From: JANNHK01 sp034408875 | GTDB lineage: Bacteria > Actinomycetota > Acidimicrobiia > IMCC26256 > PALSA-610 | NCBI GenBank assembly: GCA_034408875.1 | Contig: JAWXCJ010000011.1 | Location: forward strand, 1-46,745 | Length of the DNA stretch: 46,745 nucleotides | Direction: 5' to 3' | Part shown: piece after piece, positions 24,340 to 32,943 of the stretch | How the letters are laid out: each line of letters begins with the position of its first letter | How positions within the stretch are numbered: position 1 is the first letter of the stretch | Program-made: the position numbers and the translations under genes | The notes under the pieces: generated by a model | What the model saw: only the letters and a program-made list of their open reading frames with translations | What the model was told of the DNA's origin: nothing | Databases searched by the model: none

Positions 24340-25151
24340 TGGCGAACGCACCGGCAACCGGAGTGACGTTCACGCTCGACGTCGAGGATTACGCCGTACC
24401 GCACACCGAGCCCCGCGCGCCCAAGATCACCCGCGAGATCGTGGCCTTCCTCGCGGAGCGCGATGTCCGCGGCACGTTCTTCGTCGTCGGCGCACTGGCC
24501 GCCGAGCATCCGGACCTGGTCCGCGACATCGCGGCTGCGGGTCACGAGGTCGGTCTGCACGCCTACCGCCACGATCCCCTCCCCGACGTCGCGCCCGACG
24601 CATTCCGCTCCGACATCGACCGGGGGAAGAAGCTCCTCGAAGACCTGACCGGCGCACCCGTCGTCGGGTTTCGGGCACCGATGTTCTCGCTCGTCGAGGC
24701 GAGCGTGTGGGCGACCGACGTCCTCGCCGAAGCAGGGTTCGCGTATTCGTCGAGCGTGCTCCCCGCGCGCAGCCCGCTGTACGGCTGGCCCGGCCAGCCC
24801 CGCGTCCCGTACCGGTGGCCGTCGGGCGTGATCGAACTCCCGTGTCCCATCGCGACGATGGGACCGATCGCGAACCCGTACCTGGGCGGCGTGTATTTCC
24901 GTGTCCTGCCGTGGCGCGCGGTGGAGTACGGGCTCGGGCACGCCGGACCGGGCGAGGCCCTGTGGACCTACTGCCACCCGTACGACTTCGACCCCGACGA
25001 ACCGTTCACCCGCCGACCCGGCCTCGGCCTGGCCAAGTCGCGGCTGCTGTGGCTGAATCGCCGCGGCATGTACGACCGCATCGCGCGCCTGCTGGCCAAG
25101 GGCGCGGCCGCGCCGCTGGCGGAACGCGTTCCCTCATTCGGTTCGGTATAG
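24339..25151 (+). CDS. Polysaccharide deacetylase (NodB homology, DUF3473-like)
   Basis: A 270-residue CE4-type deacetylase. Motif 1 appears as FTLDVEDY (Asp14, Glu16, Asp17), motif 2 as GHEVGLHAYRHDPL with the metal-binding His residues, and motif 3 as GFRAPMFS. The C-terminal part, including YCHPYDFD, matches the type found in exopolysaccharide clusters. No signal peptide is seen, so it probably acts on a cytoplasmic lipid-linked precursor. The ATG overlaps the previous stop (ATGA). Confidence 0.85.
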   Translation: MANAPATGVTFTLDVEDYAVPHTEPRAPKITREIVAFLAERDVRGTFFVVGALAAEHPDLVRDIAAAGHEVGLHAYRHDPLPDVAPDAFRSDIDRGKKLLEDLTGAPVVGFRAPMFSLVEASVWATDVLAEAGFAYSSSVLPARSPLYGWPGQPRVPYRWPSGVIELPCPIATMGPIANPYLGGVYFRVLPWRAVEYGLGHAGPGEALWTYCHPYDFDPDEPFTRRPGLGLAKSRLLWLNRRGMYDRIARLLAKGAAAPLAERVPSFGSV

Positions 25152-25173
25152 GCCGGCGTGTAACACTCGCGTG

Positions 25174-26592
25174 ATGCGGACTCCGGCCGAATACATCGAG
25201 TCACTGCGTGACGAACGGGTCCTCTGGTACCGCGGCAAGCGGGTCGGCAACCTCCTGGCCGAGCCCGACCTGCGCGTCGCCGTCGAGCACTCCTGTGTCG
25301 ATTTCGCGCTGACCGCCGACCCTGCGCATCGTGACCTCGCCGTCGCCCGGGACGAGACCGGGCTCGAGTACCACGCGCTGTACCAGCTACCCGAGTCTCC
25401 CGACGACCTGATCCGGCGCTCGCGCCTCGTCGAGCTGGGCTCACTGATGAACGGGACCATCCCGTCGGTGAAGGAGGTCGGTGCCGACGCCCTCCTGGCC
25501 CTCCTCGCCGCCCTCGAAGGCGAGGAACGTGAGCGTGCGGTCGCGTTCTGGGACCGGTGCCGGCGCGACGACCTCGTCGTGTCCGTCGCCCAGACCGACG
25601 TGAAGGGCGACCGCTCCAAGGCGCCCCACGAGCAGGCCGATCCCGATCTCTACGTCCACGTCGTCGATCAGAGCGACCAGGGCATCGTCGTGCGCGGCGC
25701 CAAGGCGCACACCTCGCTCACCCCGAACTGCAACGAGATCGTCGTCCTCCCGACGCGCGCCATGGGCGCCGCCGACGCCGACTGGGCGGTGTCGTTCGCA
25801 ATCCCGGCCGACACGCCCGGGCTCTCGATGTACGTGTCCGGGTACTCGGCCGGCGAACGCCACCCGTGGGAGTACCCGATCTCGTCGCGCCACAAGATGC
25901 TCGAGACACTCACGGTCTTCGAGAACGTGTTCGTGCCGTGGGAGCGCGTCTTTTTGTTCCGGCGCCCCGAACTGGCCGGGCCGCTCGCGCTGCGCTTCGT
26001 CGACTTCCACCGCTTTACCGCAGTGTCGTACAAGCTGCCGTTGCTCGACGCGCTCGTCGGTGCCGCGGCCGAGATCGCGCGCATGAACGGTGTGCTCGGC
26101 GCCGGGCACATCAAAGAGAAGCTCACGCAACTCGTGATCTACGCGGAGACGGTGCGCACGCTGACCGAAGCGGCAGCCATCCGCGGGCGCACCGGCGCGC
26201 ACGGGATCTGCCGGCCCGACTCCGGGACGACGAACCTGGCCAAGTACACGTTCGCGAGCCGGTACCACGACGCGGTGCGCATGGTGCAGGAGTGCGCCGG
26301 TGCCCTGCTCGTCACCGGACCGGGCGGCGACGACTGGGACAGCCCCGAAGTGCGCCCGGTGTTGGAGAAGTACTTCGGCGCGGCCGCGCCCGCGGGCGAA
26401 CGGCTCGCGATGATGAACATGATCTCCGACCTGACCGTGCGCGAGTACGGCGGCTACCAGACGATCCTGGCCGTGCACGCCGAAGGCTCGATCGAAGCCG
26501 AGAAGATGCAGATCCTGCGCGAGTACAACCCGAACCGAGCGGTAGGCCGCGCCCGCTGGCTCGCCCGCCTCGACGAGAACCCCCCGTCGTAG
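25174..26592 (+). CDS. 4-Hydroxyphenylacetate 3-hydroxylase (HpaB) family flavoprotein
   Basis: A 472-residue protein with the HpaB/acyl-CoA dehydrogenase fold signatures TDVKGDRSK, RGAKAHTS and RHKMLETLTVFENVFVPWER. The family holds FADH2-dependent phenol monooxygenases and the [4Fe-4S] 4-hydroxybutyryl-CoA dehydratases. The dehydratase cluster ligands are not evident: the segment after VDFHRFTAVSYK has no nearby Cys, so a monooxygenase-like or other flavin role is more likely. The flavin reductase partner HpaC is not adjacent. ATG 25174 is preferred to the GTG directly before it. It is the last gene of the envelope operon, 22 bp after the deacetylase, and ends at a strong terminator. Confidence 0.8.
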   Translation: MRTPAEYIESLRDERVLWYRGKRVGNLLAEPDLRVAVEHSCVDFALTADPAHRDLAVARDETGLEYHALYQLPESPDDLIRRSRLVELGSLMNGTIPSVKEVGADALLALLAALEGEERERAVAFWDRCRRDDLVVSVAQTDVKGDRSKAPHEQADPDLYVHVVDQSDQGIVVRGAKAHTSLTPNCNEIVVLPTRAMGAADADWAVSFAIPADTPGLSMYVSGYSAGERHPWEYPISSRHKMLETLTVFENVFVPWERVFLFRRPELAGPLALRFVDFHRFTAVSYKLPLLDALVGAAAEIARMNGVLGAGHIKEKLTQLVIYAETVRTLTEAAAIRGRTGAHGICRPDSGTTNLAKYTFASRYHDAVRMVQECAGALLVTGPGGDDWDSPEVRPVLEKYFGAAAPAGERLAMMNMISDLTVREYGGYQTILAVHAEGSIEAEKMQILREYNPNRAVGRARWLARLDENPPS

Positions 26593-26596
26593 GGAT

Positions 26597-26633
26597 GCGT
26601 CGATAGCCCACCCTCAGGGTGGGCTATCGACGC
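26597..26633. terminator. Hairpin terminator between convergent genes, sharing its stem with 2192-2240
   Basis: A 17-bp perfect stem (26597-26613 with 26617-26633) closes the trinucleotide TCA. The plus side is followed by CTGCTTGTTCTTCTTG. The stem contains GCGTCGATAGCCCAC, as in the terminator after the class II aldolase. On the minus strand it encodes the last codons and the stop of the DUF2304 gene. Confidence 0.8.
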
Positions 26634-27018
26634 CTGCTTGTTCTTCTTGTTCGCCGCGGAGGATGGCTACCTCCTCCGCGAGGACTCGGGTGCGTTCTTC
26701 GAGGCGGGAGAGTTCCCACGAGAAGTAGACGCACACGAGCGTGAGGAACGCGATGCCGCCGATGAACAGGGTGCTCGGCGCGTAGTAGATGTCGAGCCAC
26801 TGCGACGTGCGGTCGAGGCCGTCGGGATAGACGGCGAGGATCAGGACGATCGCGCCGACGAACATCCACAGCAGCGTGTACTTCCCGCGCATCTGCCGTT
26901 TGCGGAGCATGCGGAGCAGGAACCACGCGCCGATCAGCGCAACGAGGAACACGACCACGTGCGCGCGGAAGCTGAGCCCGAGTTGTTCCTCGGAGGTCTG
27001 GGCGAGGAGTCCGTTCAC
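26614..27018 (-). CDS. DUF2304 membrane protein
   Basis: A 134-residue protein with three helices (about residues 19-40, 49-66 and 81-102) followed by a charged, coiled-coil-like tail (SRLEERTRVLAEEVAILRGE). This matches DUF2304 proteins, which are commonly encoded next to a GT2 polyprenyl-phosphate glycosyltransferase, as here. It may help anchor or assist that enzyme or flip its product; the function is unproven. The GTG start at 27016-27018 lies 8 nt after the GGAG of leader repeat B. The C-terminus VDSPP and the stop codon lie inside the terminator hairpin. Confidence 0.85.
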   Translation of the reverse strand: MNGLLAQTSEEQLGLSFRAHVVVFLVALIGAWFLLRMLRKRQMRGKYTLLWMFVGAIVLILAVYPDGLDRTSQWLDIYYAPSTLFIGGIAFLTLVCVYFSWELSRLEERTRVLAEEVAILRGEQEEQAGVDSPP

Positions 27019-27022
27019 GAGA

Positions 27023-27083
27023 ATGGCTCCTTCCGCTCCCGCTCGAACGGCCTGCGGCTAACGGAGCTCCGCTGCATCCGCAC
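27023..27083 (-). repeat. Dispersed leader repeat, copy B
   Basis: Nearly fills the 66-bp gap between the GT2 stop and the DUF2304 start. Read on the minus strand it starts GTGCGGATGCAGCGGAG, has a GCC-GCA-GGC mini-hairpin, and ends GGGAGCGGAAGGAGCCAT. It has the same architecture and length as copy A at 18888-18948. Confidence 0.6.
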
Positions 27084-27084
27084 G

Positions 27085-27807
27085 CTACGTCACCTCGCGG
27101 CGACGGCGGCGCGATATCTGGACCTGGCTGATGATGACGACGAGCAGTCGCAGGTAGTGGTACACGAGCCGGAAGTGGCGGGTCGACGGCTTGCCCGCGC
27201 TGCGTTTGCGGATGCGGGTGGGAACCTCGACGACTTCGAAGCCGGCCTTGCACGCGAGCAGCAGCGATTCGGTGGAGTCCATGAACTCGACCGGGTACGA
27301 GTGCGCGAAGGACTCGAGCACGGGCCGCGTGAACGCGCGAAACCCGCTCGACGTGTCGGTGAACTTGTGCCCGGACACGGCATTGACCGACGCGCGCAGC
27401 ACATGCATGGCACCCCGGCGGATGGGCCCGACGCGATACTCGACGGTGCCTTCGCCGAAGCGGCTGCCGATCACCATGTCGGCGCCGTCGTCGAGGGCCG
27501 CCTCGAGGGTCGCGATCTCGCGCGGGTCGTGCTGGCCGTCGGCATCGAACTGCACGGCCCGGGTGTACCCGTTGCGGACGGCGAACCGGAAGCCGGTCTG
27601 GAGCGCACCGCCGATACCGAGGTTGAACGGCAATTCGACGATCGACACTCCGGCCGCGCGCGCGAGGTCCGCGGTCTTGTCCCGTGATCCGTCGGACACG
27701 ACGAGTACGTCGAGATCGGGCCGCACGGACATGAGTTCCGCGAGGGTTCCGGGAATCGCCTCTTCCTCGTCGTACGCAGGAATCACCACGAGCGTGGTCC
27801 GTCGCAC
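27085..27807 (-). CDS. GT2 glycosyltransferase, polyprenyl-phosphate sugar synthase type
   Basis: A 240-residue GT-A enzyme with VIPAYDEEEAIPGTL, VVSDGSRDKT, the metal site QFDADGQHDP and IGSRFGEG. It lacks the C-terminal membrane helices of some relatives, which may explain its pairing with the membrane protein DUF2304 downstream. It likely makes a polyprenyl-phospho-hexose used by GT-C enzymes. GTG at 27805-27807 is the start; the gene is divergent from the DUF2142-like gene with a short gap. Confidence 0.85.
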   Translation of the reverse strand: MRRTTLVVIPAYDEEEAIPGTLAELMSVRPDLDVLVVSDGSRDKTADLARAAGVSIVELPFNLGIGGALQTGFRFAVRNGYTRAVQFDADGQHDPREIATLEAALDDGADMVIGSRFGEGTVEYRVGPIRRGAMHVLRASVNAVSGHKFTDTSSGFRAFTRPVLESFAHSYPVEFMDSTESLLLACKAGFEVVEVPTRIRKRSAGKPSTRHFRLVYHYLRLLVVIISQVQISRRRRREVT

Positions 27808-27881
27808 GACAGTCAGGCTACCGTCTCGCCCCCATAAGACCCCGAGACTGGCTCCGACAACCCGCGGCCCTGTTCGCCATC

Positions 27882-29231
27882 GTGGCGTCGGTCTTCGGCG
27901 TGCTGCTCGCCCTCACGCTGCCCGCGCTCGGCGGCTACGACGAGAGCGTGCATGTGCTGCGCGCGTGGCAAGTCTCCGACGGAGGCGTCTTCGCGATCGA
28001 ACGGCCCGGCGCCGACGGTCGCACGGCATTCGGCGGCGACATCCCCGACGAACTGATCGAGGACATGATCGTGATCGCGCGAGGCGGGTTTCTCGCCGAG
28101 GACGCCGAACCGTTTTGGAGGCACCTCGGCCGCGATGCGCCCGACGGTCCGCGCTCGTTCGTCGACTTCTCGTCGGGAGCGGTCTATCCCCCGGTTCCGT
28201 ACCTCCCGAGCGCCATCGCGATGCGCGCGGGGCGCACGCTGGGAGTATCGACGGCGGGCATCCTGCTGCTGGGCCGGTTGGCGAATCTGGCGACATTCGT
28301 CGCGCTCGTCGCGCTCGCCATCCGGCGCATCGGCAGCCGGCGGTGGCTCCTCGCCGTTCTCGCCCTTCTGCCCGTCGTGCTGTTCCAAGCCGCGACGATC
28401 TCGGCCGACGCGATCACAGTCGCGCTCGTGGTGCTCGTCATCGCCGACGCCATGGCGCTGACGACCCGATCCGAGGACGAGATCACGCGCGCCCTGCTCG
28501 TCGAGTGTGCACTCGCGGTCGGCGCGCTCGCGCTGGCCAGGCCGCCCTACGTTGCAGTCGCAGTCGTGCTCCTCGTCCCCGCGCTGCGGCACCGCGGCCG
28601 CGTGCTCGTGACCCTCGCATCCACCCTGGTCGTGGCCGCGCTGCTGGCGGGCGCCTGGTCGGCCTGGGCCGCCGACCGCCATGTTCCGCAGGACTTCCCG
28701 CCCGCGTACCTCGACGGGTCGGGCAACTACGCGTACCGCGACGTCGACCCCGACGCGCAGTTCGAGTACCTCCGGTCGCATCCGTTCTCGCTTCTCTCGG
28801 CCATCGGCCACACGGTCGCGCGGGAAGGTGACGAGATCGCGTCCGATGTCGTCGCGCAGACCGCGTGGTGGGAGGTCCCGTGGTGGCTCGTCGTCGCCGC
28901 CGCGGCCGCAGTCGTGGCGCTCGCGTGCTTCGACGCCGCACCCCGCCTCGATCGGGCGCTGCGCATCACGGCGGGCGTGCTCGTCGCCGGGCTTGTGCTC
29001 GTGGTGTTCCTGCTCGCATACTCGGGTTGGAACGCAGTGGGTGCGCCGCGCGTCGATGCGTTCCAGGGTCGTTATCTGTTCCCCGCATTCGCGCTCGCGC
29101 TGCTGATATGCGTTCCGAGCCGCTTCGCGAATCGGTCAACCGCCGACCGGCTCGGGCCGGCCCTCGTCGGTGGCGCCGCCGTGCTCCTCACGCTGCTCGA
29201 GATCGGCGTCGCGCGCTTCTTCTACGCGTGA
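27882..29231 (+). CDS. DUF2142-like polytopic membrane protein
   Basis: A protein of about 449 residues with roughly 10 helices. The first loop GGYDESVHVLRAW carries Asp-Glu followed by His, as in DUF2142/GT-C type proteins, and the sequence PPVPYLPSAIAM is typical of that group. The GTG at 27882 cuts into the first helix. The frame is open upstream to at least 27807 with no ATG, GTG or TTG, so a rare start such as ATA at 27834 is conceivable. It probably transfers or exports sugars. The last 96 bp overlap the convergent gene on the other strand. Confidence 0.7.
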   Translation: MASVFGVLLALTLPALGGYDESVHVLRAWQVSDGGVFAIERPGADGRTAFGGDIPDELIEDMIVIARGGFLAEDAEPFWRHLGRDAPDGPRSFVDFSSGAVYPPVPYLPSAIAMRAGRTLGVSTAGILLLGRLANLATFVALVALAIRRIGSRRWLLAVLALLPVVLFQAATISADAITVALVVLVIADAMALTTRSEDEITRALLVECALAVGALALARPPYVAVAVVLLVPALRHRGRVLVTLASTLVVAALLAGAWSAWAADRHVPQDFPPAYLDGSGNYAYRDVDPDAQFEYLRSHPFSLLSAIGHTVAREGDEIASDVVAQTAWWEVPWWLVVAAAAAVVALACFDAAPRLDRALRITAGVLVAGLVLVVFLLAYSGWNAVGAPRVDAFQGRYLFPAFALALLICVPSRFANRSTADRLGPALVGGAAVLLTLLEIGVARFFYA

Positions 29232-30536
29232 GCGACTCAGGACTGCGTCGATTGCGAGCAACGTCACGAGCCACAACGCGATGCGGAGCTGCACCGCGGC
29301 GGTCAACGAGTGGCGATCGATTTCGAGCGCGTCGCCGTGCCACGCCGCGTAGAACCCCGCGACCGACAGCCCGAGGACCAGGCCGACGGTGACGAGGATC
29401 GGCGCCGCCACGGCGCGCCGAACCACAAGCGCTCCGAATGCCACCACGCAGAGCACGACCCACACGCCCACGACCGGAACCCACGGCGGGTACGCAACCG
29501 CGCTCACCTCGTAGATCGGCCACGGGTCGAGGTGCCAGATCAGGGTGTACCCGTCGAGGTCGGGAACGAGGAAGCGTTCGTAGTCGGCCAACGGCTCGCG
29601 CAGCGTCCACCAGGGATGGGTGACGAGAAACGTCGTGTACGTGCTCCGGCCGTCGTCGCGCACCCACGTGCGGAGTTCGGCGAACTCGGGACCGTCGTCG
29701 AGGCGGGTGTGCACGATGTAGTAGTTGTCGCCCAGCGCGACGAGATCCTCGTCGAGTGGGAGCCCGTGCTCGACGAAGTAGGGCTCGGCGGTGTCGTCGC
29801 CCACGAGGCGCAGCGCGATCGTCTCGTGCAAGGGGTAGTACCAACGGGGCGGCTCCGACTGGTTCGACAGGGCGAGGGCCAGTACCGCGGCGGCCAGGCC
29901 GGTCACGGCGACGACGGCACCGACCCGGCGCCAGGCGGGGCGCGTCACCGCGAGGACGACGGCCCCGCACCCGAGGGCGAGGGCGACGACCGCGTTGGTG
30001 TCGCGGACGAAGACGAACGCGACGAGGCCCACGGCGAACGCCACGACGGCGCGTCCCGGCGCGGCGGCCAGCCGGAGGGCAAGGCCGATGAGGAGAACCA
30101 TGACCGATACCGACAGGCTCTCGGTCGACACGATCACGTTCCATTGCAGCAACGGTGGCGCAAGGGCGACGAGCAGGATCGCCGTGAACCCGACGACCTG
30201 CATAACCCGGTGCCGCAGCACCGATCGCACCGACGCGGCGAGGAACACCCACGCCCCGACCGAGATGACACTCTGCACCAGCACGATCGCGCGCAGGTTG
30301 CGGGCACAGAACTTGGCGAGCACCAGGAACAGGAACGGTCCCCGCGCCGCGAGGAAGTCGAGCGACCAGACGGGTTCGCGGGCCGCGTCCATGTAGATCT
30401 GCGAGTCGGGGCCGAAACCCACTCGCGGCCCGAAGACGCCGTCGAGCACGAACGCCATGACCGCGGCGTACCCGAGCACGAGCAGCGCGAACGCGCCCGC
30501 GATCCAGGTTTCGGGTCGCCGCAACCGCTCCCTCAC
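29136..30536 (-). CDS. Polytopic membrane protein, GT-C-like, unknown function
   Basis: A 466-residue protein with about 9-10 helices. The first loop has FGPDSQIYMDAAREP with acidic residues as in GT-C enzymes, and a large extracytoplasmic loop includes LGDNYYIVHTRLDDGPEF. I do not recognise a precise family. GTG at 30534-30536 overlaps the stop of the upstream acyltransferase (GTGA), making it the last gene of the FAD oxidoreductase/acyltransferase operon. The C-terminal tail after AIDAVLSRS is hydrophilic and overlaps the convergent DUF2142-like gene, so it may be poorly conserved. Confidence 0.72.
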   Translation of the reverse strand: MRERLRRPETWIAGAFALLVLGYAAVMAFVLDGVFGPRVGFGPDSQIYMDAAREPVWSLDFLAARGPFLFLVLAKFCARNLRAIVLVQSVISVGAWVFLAASVRSVLRHRVMQVVGFTAILLVALAPPLLQWNVIVSTESLSVSVMVLLIGLALRLAAAPGRAVVAFAVGLVAFVFVRDTNAVVALALGCGAVVLAVTRPAWRRVGAVVAVTGLAAAVLALALSNQSEPPRWYYPLHETIALRLVGDDTAEPYFVEHGLPLDEDLVALGDNYYIVHTRLDDGPEFAELRTWVRDDGRSTYTTFLVTHPWWTLREPLADYERFLVPDLDGYTLIWHLDPWPIYEVSAVAYPPWVPVVGVWVVLCVVAFGALVVRRAVAAPILVTVGLVLGLSVAGFYAAWHGDALEIDRHSLTAAVQLRIALWLVTLLAIDAVLSRSRVEEARDADLEQREEHGGATDEGRPEPVGG

Positions 30537-31642
30537 GTCGCGACCCGCCCCGACACCGGCCGCGCCGTGCGCAGGAGCGGCCGCTCGACGAGAAACCAGC
30601 TCGCGGCCGCAGTCGCGAGCGACAACGCCAGGACCAGAGCAAGCACAGGAAGGGTCGGCGCGGTGGGATACCACTCCTTCACTTGTTCGAGCCACGGGAA
30701 GTGCCACAGGAACAGGCCGTACGAAACGGTGCCGACCGCGACCGCGACCGGCTGATCGAGGACCCGGCGAACGTATGCGTTCTCGCGCCCGAGCGCGGCC
30801 GGGAGCACGAGGAAGAACGCGAACGCACCGAACAGCACCTGCCGCAACAGGTCCTGGCGCACCGTGCCACTCGCAAGCGCCTCCGGGAGCCCGATGTTGC
30901 ACACCCACCCGTACGCACCGACCGCGAGCGCGACCGACGCCCACGCGTACCGGTCGGCAAGGGCGCGGGTGTTCGTCGCGACGTGCAGGACCGCCAGCAG
31001 GATACCGAGCGCGAACCAGTCGGCCATCGCCGGGAGCCAACGGGCCGAGACCGCATCGGTACCGCGGTCAGAGACGAGGACGAGCCGCCAGACGAGAGCG
31101 GCACCGTAGAGCAGCACCGCCGCCGCGATCTCGGCCCGGACCCGCTGCGGTACCGCGAGGTGTCGAGACGCGCGCCCGACCACCAGCGCGTACAACGGCA
31201 GGGTCGCGTAGAACGACACCTCGACCGCGAGTGTCCACGCGGGGAGAATGCCCGCGAGCCCGTACGCGGGTTGGTAGATCTGCACGAGCAGGTAGTGCCG
31301 CACGTAGTCGGCTACGCCGCTCAGCTCGGTCATGCCGAACAGGACGATCGCACCCGTGAGCGCGACCCAGTACGCGGGAAAGATGCGCAGCACCCGCCGC
31401 CACCAGAACTCGGGCACGGCGACGTCGTCGCGCCGGCCGAGGTGCGCGGCCGCGAACGGCCGGTAGAGCAAGAACCCCGAAATCACGAAGAACACGGCCA
31501 CACCGATGTCGAGGTGCGCCGTGTAGCGGTTCACCGCGCCGGTCGCGCCGGTGACGTGGAGCACGACGATGCACAGCGCCGCGATCGCGCGCAGCCCGTC
31601 GAATCCGGGGAGACGCTCTTTCGCCTGGAGGTTCATGGTCAT
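30533..31642 (-). CDS. Acyltransferase 3 family membrane protein (OafA-like), third in tandem
   Basis: A 369-residue integral membrane acyltransferase of about 10 helices. The N-terminal motif GFDGLRAIAALCIVVLHVTG has the Arg and His spaced as in the family's active site. ISGFLLYRPF and FWWRRVLRIFPAYW are further family blocks. It probably acetylates or acylates sugars of the surface glycan, taking acyl groups across the membrane. ATG at 31640-31642 overlaps the preceding stop (ATGA); ATG at 31634-31636 is an alternative. Confidence 0.88.
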   Translation of the reverse strand: MTMNLQAKERLPGFDGLRAIAALCIVVLHVTGATGAVNRYTAHLDIGVAVFFVISGFLLYRPFAAAHLGRRDDVAVPEFWWRRVLRIFPAYWVALTGAIVLFGMTELSGVADYVRHYLLVQIYQPAYGLAGILPAWTLAVEVSFYATLPLYALVVGRASRHLAVPQRVRAEIAAAVLLYGAALVWRLVLVSDRGTDAVSARWLPAMADWFALGILLAVLHVATNTRALADRYAWASVALAVGAYGWVCNIGLPEALASGTVRQDLLRQVLFGAFAFFLVLPAALGRENAYVRRVLDQPVAVAVGTVSYGLFLWHFPWLEQVKEWYPTAPTLPVLALVLALSLATAAASWFLVERPLLRTARPVSGRVAT

Positions 31643-32943
31643 GCGTCGGCGGGCTCGGACGAGCGGCGCCCGAAGAGCGGCTGGTCCTTGCGCCGCAGGA
31701 TCGGGCGCTCGACGAAGAACCAACTCGCGCTCGCGACGATGACCGTCAACACGAACGCCCCGAGCACATGCACGAGAAACGGTCCGTTGGGCAGCGGGTT
31801 CGCGTCCCAACCGTCGGCCCACGTCGCGTCGACGACGCCGCCCTGGAAGCCGCCGTCGTGGATCACCGTGATGAACGCCTGGTGCCACAGGTAGATGCCG
31901 TAGGAAATGACGCCGAGGTACACGACGGGCGCGAGTTGGAGCCCGCGCCGCACGACGCCGCGGCGCTGCGGGCCGAACACGGCCGGTACGAGCAGGCAGA
32001 GCGCGGTGATGCCGTAGAGGAACTGCCGCAAATACGCCTGCCCGCCGTACACCAACTCGAGCCGGCCCGACAGGCCGATCCCGAACGTCACGACATGGAA
32101 CGCGACCGCGGCACCGAGCCACCACGCCCAGTCGAAGCTCCCGATGCGTTCGAGGAGCGGGCTGGGTTCGGGGCGCGTGTCGGACCACACGCGGAGCACC
32201 GCGAGTCCCATTCCCATCGCGAACAAGTCGAGGTTGGCCGGCAACCAGTACGGACCGAGGAACTCGAATGACGAGCCGTCGGCGACGACCCAGTACGCAA
32301 CCGCCCGCCAGAGCACGCTGATGAGGACCAGCACGACCAGCCCGGCCGCCTCGATGCGAAAGCGTGTCGCGCGCAGCCGCCCGGCCCCGACGCGGCGGAT
32401 GATCGCGGCGTACAGCGGCAGGAACAGGTAGAAGCTCACCTCGACCACGAGCGTCCACGACTGCGAGATGCCGCCGAGCGCGCGCCACACGGGCCGGCCC
32501 GTCTCGGTGACGACACTCGTCGTGTCGTAGAGGTGCACGAGGAAGAAGTACTCGGTCATGCTGCGGGCCCCGCCGATGGGCATCCGGATGCCGACCCACA
32601 GCGCGATGCCGATGAACGCGACCCAGTACGCCGGATAGATACGCAGGAACCGGTGCCGGAAGAACCTTCCGAGTCCCGGATAGACATCGGCAAAGTTCTT
32701 GGCGACGAACGGCCGGTACAGCAGGAAGCCCGAAATGAGGAAGAACACCTGCACGCCCGCGTCCATGTGCGCGAAGTACTCCCCGAACCGACCGCCGCCA
32801 CTCAACGGCACTTCGAAGCCGCGCAACGAATACGCAGTCGCGATCGACGCGTGGTGCAACAGGACGGCCAGCGCCGCGAGCGCGCGCAGCCCGTCGAAAC
32901 ACGGAAACCGGCCGTGCTCGGCCGGTGCGTCGGCCGCGATCAC
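31639..32943 (-). CDS. Acyltransferase 3 family membrane protein (OafA-like), second in tandem
   Basis: A 434-residue acyltransferase with FDGLRALAALAVLLHHAS, LISGFLLYRPFVAKN and RHRFLRIYPAYWVAF. It shares these blocks with the genes on each side, so the three are likely tandem duplicates that diverged in specificity. GTG at 32941-32943 overlaps the stop of the preceding gene (GTGA), so the first residues are VIAADAPAEHGRF. No SGNH domain is fused at the C-terminus. The role is O-acylation of envelope glycans by inference. Confidence 0.88.
   Translation of the reverse strand: MIAADAPAEHGRFPCFDGLRALAALAVLLHHASIATAYSLRGFEVPLSGGGRFGEYFAHMDAGVQVFFLISGFLLYRPFVAKNFADVYPGLGRFFRHRFLRIYPAYWVAFIGIALWVGIRMPIGGARSMTEYFFLVHLYDTTSVVTETGRPVWRALGGISQSWTLVVEVSFYLFLPLYAAIIRRVGAGRLRATRFRIEAAGLVVLVLISVLWRAVAYWVVADGSSFEFLGPYWLPANLDLFAMGMGLAVLRVWSDTRPEPSPLLERIGSFDWAWWLGAAVAFHVVTFGIGLSGRLELVYGGQAYLRQFLYGITALCLLVPAVFGPQRRGVVRRGLQLAPVVYLGVISYGIYLWHQAFITVIHDGGFQGGVVDATWADGWDANPLPNGPFLVHVLGAFVLTVIVASASWFFVERPILRRKDQPLFGRRSSEPADA

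Noticed and set aside
25174..26592. Assignment as 4-hydroxybutyryl-CoA dehydratase (carbon-fixation or GABA pathway)
   Set aside because: The His/Cys iron-sulfur ligand pattern was not evident around VDFHRFTAVSYK, so only the family name is given.
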